DNA from: JBKPCD01 sp046727175
GTDB lineage: Bacteria; Acidobacteriota; Vicinamibacteria; Vicinamibacterales; 2-12-FULL-66-21
DNA length: 9,723 bases
Assembly (NCBI GenBank): GCA_046727175.1
Contig: JBKPCD010000152.1
Coordinates: 1-9,723 of the forward strand
Direction of reading: 5' to 3'
The stretch's first letter is position 1, and the number at the start of each line of letters is the position of its first letter. The position numbers and the translations under genes were made by a program. The notes under the pieces were generated by a model. The model made no database searches. It was not told the DNA's origin and saw nothing but the letters and a program-made list of their open reading frames with translations. This document shows positions 5,616-9,723 of the stretch, piece after piece.

Positions 5616-5630
5616 GTGCTACCGTAGCAC
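5616..5630. promoter_or_regulatory. Perfect 15-bp palindrome, candidate operator
   Basis: GTGCTAC-C-GTAGCAC has perfect 7-bp arms and a single-base centre, a geometry typical of dimeric repressor sites rather than RNA hairpins. It lies 51 bp upstream of the small minus-strand gene starting at 5564. I cannot assign it to a named regulator. Confidence 0.45.
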
Positions 5631-5972
5631 AGCGGAAGGACGAGAGAGCCGTTCCGTTAGCGCCTGCCCGCGTCGTCAACAGACGGCCCGGAGGCGATCG
5701 TCGTTCGGCCGACAACGGTGAACGCGAACAAGGACAACCCGCCTCGCACGGCATTCTACCGAAGGTGTCGTGCTCAGAGCATCGGGATTCGTGGAAGTGG
5801 CCATTCGCGGCGTGCCTACGGTTAAGCCCTTCAAGCAGACTTCGCGAGTGTGGCCTTGGGGGAAGTCAGGACGAAAGAGTTCAGCGGCCTGGCTGACTCG
5901 GTACCTCCAGTCTTCGTGGCTGTATAGTTCCAACGCTGACCCGGCGGTGCCTTCCTTGAACCGGAAGCCTCT
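5631..5972. other. Intergenic region upstream of the amidase
   Basis: No coding frame is convincing on either strand. A TATAGT hexamer at 5923–5928 could be the -10 box of the amidase gene, but I see no good -35 box at 16–18 bp. GGAAG at about 5961–5965 may serve as a weak ribosome-binding site for the ATG at 5973. Confidence 0.35.
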
Positions 5973-7682
5973 ATGCACGTCGACAGACAACGTCGCCAGT
6001 TTCTTGCGTATTTCAGCGGTCTCGGATTGTCACGGACGCTGCTCCCCGGCGTGCTGTGGGGAAGCCTTCAGGACAAGAAGACGAACCGGATCACCGTAGA
6101 AATGTTGCGCAATGCCACAGCTGTTTCGGGCTTCGTCTTCAGTGACGCTCAGCTTGAAACCATGCTCGATGGCGCGAACCAAAGCCTTGGTCGGTACGAG
6201 GCGCTTCACGCCGTCCGTCTTGACAACAGCGTGGCGCCGCCGCTGTATTTCAACCCTCTCGTTCCTGGAATGCCGATCGATCGCGCCAAGCGGCCATTCA
6301 AGACCAGCCAACCTCCGCGTGTCACGCGACCGAGCAACCTCGAAGACGTCGCCTTCTGGCCCGTCACACAACTCGCCCATCTCGTTCAAACGAAGCAGGT
6401 GAAATCGGTCGAGTTGACCGAGATGTACTTGGCCCGACTTCGACGATACGATTCCGCCCTCACCTGCGTCGTCACGCTGACTGAGGACAGAGCGATGCGC
6501 CAGGCGCGCGACGCCGATCGCGAGATCGCGGCCGGCCGCTACCGCGGACCATTGCATGGGATTCCCTGGGGCGTGAAGGACCTGTGCGCCACTCGCGAGT
6601 ACCCGACCACGTGGGGCGCCGCGCCGTTCAAGACGCGAGTGATCGACGAAGATGCCACGGTGGTGTTGAGGCTAGACGCAGCCGGCGCTGTGCTCGTCGC
6701 GAAGCTCGCCACTGGCGAGCTCGCGTTGGATGACGTCTGGTTCGCAGGACAGACGAAGAACCCGTGGGATCTCACGATGGGATCGCAAGGTTCCTCGGCA
6801 GGTCCCGCGAGCGCTGTCGCCGCTGGCCTGGTGGGATTCGCCCTGGGCACGGAGACCTTGGGATCGATCGTGGAGCCATCGGGCATTTGCGGCGTCACGA
6901 GCCTACGGCCCACGTTCGGCCGCGTGAGTCGGCATGGAGTAATGGCCCTCAGCTGGAGCCTCGACAAGATTGGCCCAATGTGCCGAAGCGTTGAAGACTG
7001 CGCCCTGGTGCTGAATGCGATTCAGGGACCGGACGATCGGGATCTGGCGGTGCAGGACGTCCCGTTCAACTGGGACGCGTCGTTGGACGTTCGAAAGCTG
7101 CGGATTGGCTATTTGAAAGCGGCCTTCACGAAGACAAACCAGACGGCGCGCACCGATGCCAACGACGCGGCAGCCCTCGAGCAACTGCGGGCACTTGGCA
7201 TTTCACTCGTGGAGGTCAGCCTTCCTGAGCATACGACTGTGGATCCGCTGCTCGTGCTCTACGGCGAGGCGAATGCGGCACTGGCCGATCCCGTCCGCGT
7301 ACAGCCGGCGACCCTCGTGCGTCAAGATCGCGTCCGCCGGCAGAACTCGGTGCTGTTTCTGACCGCCGCCGATTATCTCGAGGTGAATCGCCTTCGCATG
7401 TTGTTGATGCGCCAGATGGCGCGGCTGATGTCTGAGCTGGATGCCTATGTGGTCCCGTTCGATTACGCGGATTACACGCCGAATCCTGTGGCGACACTCA
7501 ACACGACGATCACCAACCTCACGGGCCAACCTTGCGTATTGGTGCCACATGGATTCAACGAGAAGGGCAACCCGACCAACTTGACGATCGTAGGTCGGGT
7601 CTTCGGAGACGCGGCCATTCTCGCCGTCGCCAAGGCGTACCAGGATGCGACTGAATGGCATCTCAGGCATCCGTCACTTTAA
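5973..7682 (+). CDS. Amidase-signature enzyme with Tat signal peptide
   Basis: The 569-residue protein belongs to the amidase-signature hydrolases (the GatA/FAAH superfamily), which cleave amide bonds with a Ser–cis-Ser–Lys triad. The N-terminus MHVDRQRRQFLAYFSG has a twin-arginine RRxFL motif followed by a short hydrophobic stretch ending near LPGVLWG, so export in folded form to the periplasm is likely. The signature domain begins near residue 128 (WPVTQLAHLVQT). Lys202 in GIPWGVKDL, Ser274 in GSQGSSAG and Ser298 in GTETLGSIV match the triad spacing (24 residues between the serines). RPTFGRVSRHGVMALSWSLDKIGP follows. GSQGSSAGPAS replaces the more common GGSSGGSAA, a variant I associate with secreted Acidobacteriota or Planctomycetes-type amidases. 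Because it carries a signal and stands alone, it is not the tRNA-amidotransferase subunit GatA. The substrate is unknown. The weak GGAAG upstream and the Tat start support ATG 5973. Confidence 0.93.
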   Translation: MHVDRQRRQFLAYFSGLGLSRTLLPGVLWGSLQDKKTNRITVEMLRNATAVSGFVFSDAQLETMLDGANQSLGRYEALHAVRLDNSVAPPLYFNPLVPGMPIDRAKRPFKTSQPPRVTRPSNLEDVAFWPVTQLAHLVQTKQVKSVELTEMYLARLRRYDSALTCVVTLTEDRAMRQARDADREIAAGRYRGPLHGIPWGVKDLCATREYPTTWGAAPFKTRVIDEDATVVLRLDAAGAVLVAKLATGELALDDVWFAGQTKNPWDLTMGSQGSSAGPASAVAAGLVGFALGTETLGSIVEPSGICGVTSLRPTFGRVSRHGVMALSWSLDKIGPMCRSVEDCALVLNAIQGPDDRDLAVQDVPFNWDASLDVRKLRIGYLKAAFTKTNQTARTDANDAAALEQLRALGISLVEVSLPEHTTVDPLLVLYGEANAALADPVRVQPATLVRQDRVRRQNSVLFLTAADYLEVNRLRMLLMRQMARLMSELDAYVVPFDYADYTPNPVATLNTTITNLTGQPCVLVPHGFNEKGNPTNLTIVGRVFGDAAILAVAKAYQDATEWHLRHPSL

Positions 7683-8102
7683 GCTCACGCGATGACGGCG
7701 TCAGGCGCTGGCTGGGTTACGAGATCCAGAGGTCGCAGCAGCAGGAGCAGCGTTACGGCGCACGAGCTCATTCAGCGCCTGTTCACCTCTGCGCGATTTG
7801 GGTTCGCGCCCTCCGGAATCATTTGCACGCGTGCAGAGATTTGAGGAAGGTCGATGCCGATGACTCCCGGTCTGCGCAAACTCACGTTCACCACCCACAT
7901 CACATCGCGCTGCTCGCCTGCTGGATCAAGCGGATCTTCATCGTCCGTCGCCGCTTTTTTGAAGTCTCTCTCGATCGCCAGATTTGAGATGTCAGCGAGG
8001 GATCTTCGAGGGAGGTCCCGCGGAAGTTCGCGTTCGGAAAGCGGTCCACCCAACCGCTGCAGTGTCGATTCGCCGGCGCGCCGTCTCGGGCGCCTCAGGG
8101 AG
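7683..8102. other. Convergent intergenic stretch with one doubtful minus-strand frame
   Basis: Between the amidase stop and the DUF421 stop there is no recognisable gene. CCGTCA (7671–7676) and TGACGG (7693–7698) could pair over a 16-nt loop as a weak terminator of the amidase. A 12-bp palindrome, TGCACGCGTGCA, lies at 7824–7835. The minus-strand frame ending at 7772 contains ERDFKKAATDDEDPLDPAG and MWVVNVSLRRPGVIGIDLP, which read somewhat like protein, but it overlaps the DUF421 gene and has no clear start, so I do not call it. Confidence 0.35.
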
Positions 8103-8615
8103 TCAAGGTTCACGCCGCACAACGCTGATCTGCCCGTTACGTTCGAATACGGCAAGTGAGACATCTGCGATGTCCCGCACGTTGCCATGGAGGCGCAGAT
8201 CTTCCAACACGTCATGCCTACTGAGACGATTGCGTTTCGCCAGTTCCTCATCCAATTGGCCTTCGCGAATCAGGACGTCACTGCGTCCCTTGATGAAGTA
8301 ACCGACGGTGTGGGATCGGCGGGACCAATATGCCAGCACGCGGTGCAGCGTCACCAGGACGAAGCCCCCGCCCAATGTCGGAAAAAAGGCAGCCGTGCCG
8401 TTGACGGCGCGTGCCAGCATCGAGGCAAGGATAAACCCCAACACGGCGTCGAAAGCTGTCTTCTGTGACAGAAAACGACGGTCGCCGCACCGAACGATGA
8501 TTAATGTCGCAATAAACACGATAACGCCACGCAGACTGATCTGAAGAAATGTGAGGGCCGTGGCTTCGCGCCCCAGGCCAAGCAGGGTGTTTAGATCGAA
8601 TAGGAGGCCTAGCAT
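8103..8615 (-). CDS. DUF421 / YetF-family membrane protein
   Basis: The 170-residue protein begins with hydrophobic segments (about residues 22–42, and 56–72 with AFDAVLGFILASMLARAVNG), followed by GGGFVLVTLHRVLAYWSRRS. The soluble DUF421 domain has IKGRSDVLIREGQLD (108–122), RNRLSRHDVLEDLRLHGN (128–145) and LAVFERNGQISVVRR (154–168). This is the order seen in YetF-like proteins, whose function is not established; some are linked to spore or envelope physiology. At 170 residues it is at the short end of the family but complete. ATG 8615 has a weak AGG upstream, and GTG 8621 in the same frame is also possible and would add two residues. It is transcribed divergently from the gene at 8833 and converges on the amidase. 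No frame damage is seen. Confidence 0.9.
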   Translation of the reverse strand: MLGLLFDLNTLLGLGREATALTFLQISLRGVIVFIATLIIVRCGDRRFLSQKTAFDAVLGFILASMLARAVNGTAAFFPTLGGGFVLVTLHRVLAYWSRRSHTVGYFIKGRSDVLIREGQLDEELAKRNRLSRHDVLEDLRLHGNVRDIADVSLAVFERNGQISVVRREP

Positions 8616-8832
8616 AGGCACCTGCTTTCAAGGAATGACCACCTTCGCGTCGGTGGTTCGGTCGTTCTTTTCTGTTCCTGCGGTCCTCACTCTGCTGAGC
8701 GGCGATGACGCCGATCATCCGGACGTCGACCAACCCCACATGTGCAGGGCATCCATCAGCACCAGGATATCCAACTGGTCGCCGTCATCGCCGAGGCCGC
8801 GAGCGAACAAAGCACAAAAGACATCGAGCGAG
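8616..8832. promoter_or_regulatory. Divergent promoter region between the DUF421 and VTT-like genes
   Basis: The region must carry promoters for both flanking genes, but I see no convincing -35/-10 pair. One inverted repeat, ACCACC (8638–8643) and GGTGGT (8652–8657) with an 8-nt centre, sits just upstream of the DUF421 start and could be an operator or part of its leader. The plus-strand frame is open from 8551, but the sequence before 8833 is not protein-like. Confidence 0.3.
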
Positions 8833-9507
8833 ATGGACAGCTGGAGCCGACCGCGGCTCGCGGGCGGAGCCGAACCGGATGGCAACCGAGTCGATCGCGC
8901 GGAATACAATTCGGTCGTGCTGTTTCTCGCTGCGTTCGGGGCGGCCCTTATCGTTGACACGATTCCCGTGTTCGCACCGCCAGCCTGGACCATTCTGGCG
9001 TTCATCATCGTCAAGTGGAAACCGAATCCGTGGGGCATCATCGCGGCTGGCGCGGCAGGCTCGGTGATCGGCCGCTACATTCTCACGCTCTATATGCCGC
9101 ACGTTTCGGCGAAGATCTTCCGTCCCAGTGAGAACGACAACCTCTCCTTCCTGGGCAAAAGGCTCGGCTCGCGCTTCTGGCGGGCCAACACGTTCGTGCT
9201 GCTGTACGCGATCTCGCCGCTGTCGACGACAGCCCTTTTCACTGCCGCGGGGATGGCGCACGTGAATCCCTGGAATGTCCTGCCCGGCTTCGCCATCGGC
9301 AAGTTCGTCGGGGACGCCATCGTGGTCTTCACCGGCAAGGTGACGGCCGAGAAAGCGACGGATCTGATGCAGGGTAAAGTGTCCTGGCAGACCGCGCTAA
9401 CGGCCTGCGTTGGGCTGCTATTGATCTCGGGGGTCCTCTTCATCGACTGGCGGCAGCTGCTTCAGCGCAAGAAGCTCCGCCTGAACTTCGCGATCTGGAA
9501 ACAGTGA
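8833..9507 (+). CDS. DedA/VTT-like small membrane protein
   Basis: The 224-residue product from ATG 8833 has hydrophobic segments at about residues 28–48, 51–62, 68–90, 120–143 and 188–205. The order GSVIGRYILTLYMP (76–89), LLYAISPLSTTALFTAAGMAHV (123–144), then GFAIGKFVGDAIVVFTG (152–168) resembles the re-entrant G-x-GRY and PxxTxxxxAAGxxxM blocks of VTT/DedA (SNARE-associated) proteins. The C-terminal FIDWRQLLQRKKLRLNFAIWK matches a conserved tail of a hypothetical family that I recognise from Bacteroidota and others. A transporter or lipid-scramblase-like role is inference. The frame is open from 8551, but relatives start near the first transmembrane segment, so 8833 is preferred; its ribosome-binding site is weak (GAGCGAG). 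GTG 8917 is a less likely alternative. Confidence 0.82.
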   Translation: MDSWSRPRLAGGAEPDGNRVDRAEYNSVVLFLAAFGAALIVDTIPVFAPPAWTILAFIIVKWKPNPWGIIAAGAAGSVIGRYILTLYMPHVSAKIFRPSENDNLSFLGKRLGSRFWRANTFVLLYAISPLSTTALFTAAGMAHVNPWNVLPGFAIGKFVGDAIVVFTGKVTAEKATDLMQGKVSWQTALTACVGLLLISGVLFIDWRQLLQRKKLRLNFAIWKQ

Positions 9508-9513
9508 ATTCCA

Positions 9514-9557
9514 CCTCACGCTGCGTGGCGGTGCTTCCCGAACGAGAAGCAGTGAGG
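9514..9557. terminator. Possible bidirectional terminator between convergent genes
   Basis: CCTCAC (9514–9519) can pair with GTGAGG (9552–9557), and TGCTTC (9532–9537) with GAAGCA (9546–9551) around an 8-nt loop, leaving a 12-nt bulge on one side. There is no T-run. The position between two stop codons is the main support. Confidence 0.3.
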
Positions 9558-9558
9558 C

Positions 9559-9723
9559 TTACCGATCGGAACCCTCAGCGTCCGATGATTCAGAATCGAT
9601 TTCGCGTTCAGCCTGCAGCCAGTCTTCGAGCGCTTTGCCATGCTCGCCCCCTCGAGCCTCATAGATCTCGTGAGCACGACGCGCGATTCGATTCAGCCGG
9701 GATTCGTGAGGCGCGTTCACAGC
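9559..9723 (-). CDS. DUF2934-family protein (5' end at window edge)
   Basis: The minus-strand frame ends at TAA 9561–9559. The last 54 residues include IARRAHEIYEARGGEHGKALEDWLQAEREI, the complete DUF2934 pattern (IAxRAYxLYExRGxxxGxDxxDWLxAExEL), followed by an acidic tail, DSESSDAEGSDR. DUF2934 proteins are short helical proteins of unknown function, common in Acidobacteriota and Proteobacteria. A GTG at 9720–9718 could be the start, but the frame also runs off the window, so the gene may be longer. It is convergent with the VTT-like gene, with a 51-bp gap. Confidence 0.85.
   Translation of the reverse strand, partial: AVNAPHESRLNRIARRAHEIYEARGGEHGKALEDWLQAEREIDSESSDAEGSDR

Noticed and set aside
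5676..6099. Overlapping plus and minus frames of ~105 aa before the amidase
   Set aside because: Neither has family-like sequence, and both run into the start of the amidase gene.
8551..8832. Extending the VTT-like protein to the frame start at 8551 (318 aa)
   Set aside because: The first 94 residues are low-complexity Arg/Ser-rich, overlap the DUF421 start region and are not membrane-like; relatives begin near the first transmembrane segment.

Overview
This is a GC-rich bacterial window of 9.7 kb with short intergenic gaps and no phage, insertion sequence, CRISPR array or RNA gene that I can recognise. The gene mix (a DUF2934 protein, a Tat-exported amidase-signature enzyme, an ArsR–SRPBCC–RibD_C cassette, YetF/DUF421) fits a soil or metagenome-derived member of the Acidobacteriota or a similar high-GC Gram-negative lineage. 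That assignment is inference from gene content, not from a marker gene.

Region A (1–3.3 kb) is a decaying accessory segment. It holds the 5' part of a DUF1772-like membrane protein on the minus strand, preceded and overlapped by an isoprenylcysteine-methyltransferase-like (ICMT) gene that needs two frame changes to read through. An unusual run of adjacent inverted repeats lies upstream of it. On the plus strand there is an open frame whose first ~90 residues are DUF1772-like and whose remainder is the C-terminal part of a DJ-1/PfpI-type protein, which looks like a deletion fusion. Then come a small membrane-protein gene with two single-base frame losses and a 5'-truncated SAM-methyltransferase remnant on the minus strand.

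Region B (3.3–4.9 kb) is an intact, tightly packed operon: ArsR-family repressor, AHSA1/SRPBCC protein, RibD_C (dihydrofolate-reductase-like) protein. Two near-identical 16-bp palindromes bracket a good sigma-70-type promoter. The second contains the repressor's own ATG, implying autoregulation and a nearly leaderless message. The operon ends in a strong hairpin that lies inside the last codons of the third gene.

Region C (4.9–6.0 kb) is mostly non-coding, with one probable 65-aa minus-strand gene preceded by a perfect 15-bp palindrome. Region D (6.0–9.7 kb) has intact genes: a Tat-signal amidase (plus), a DUF421/YetF membrane protein (minus), a divergent DedA/VTT-like membrane protein (plus), and a convergent DUF2934 protein (minus) cut by the window edge.

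The most notable signals are the chimeric DUF1772::DJ-1 frame, the concentration of broken genes in the first third against intact genes in the rest, the double operator overlapping a start codon, and the RibD_C frame running into its own terminator-like hairpin. I see no clearly new multi-gene system.
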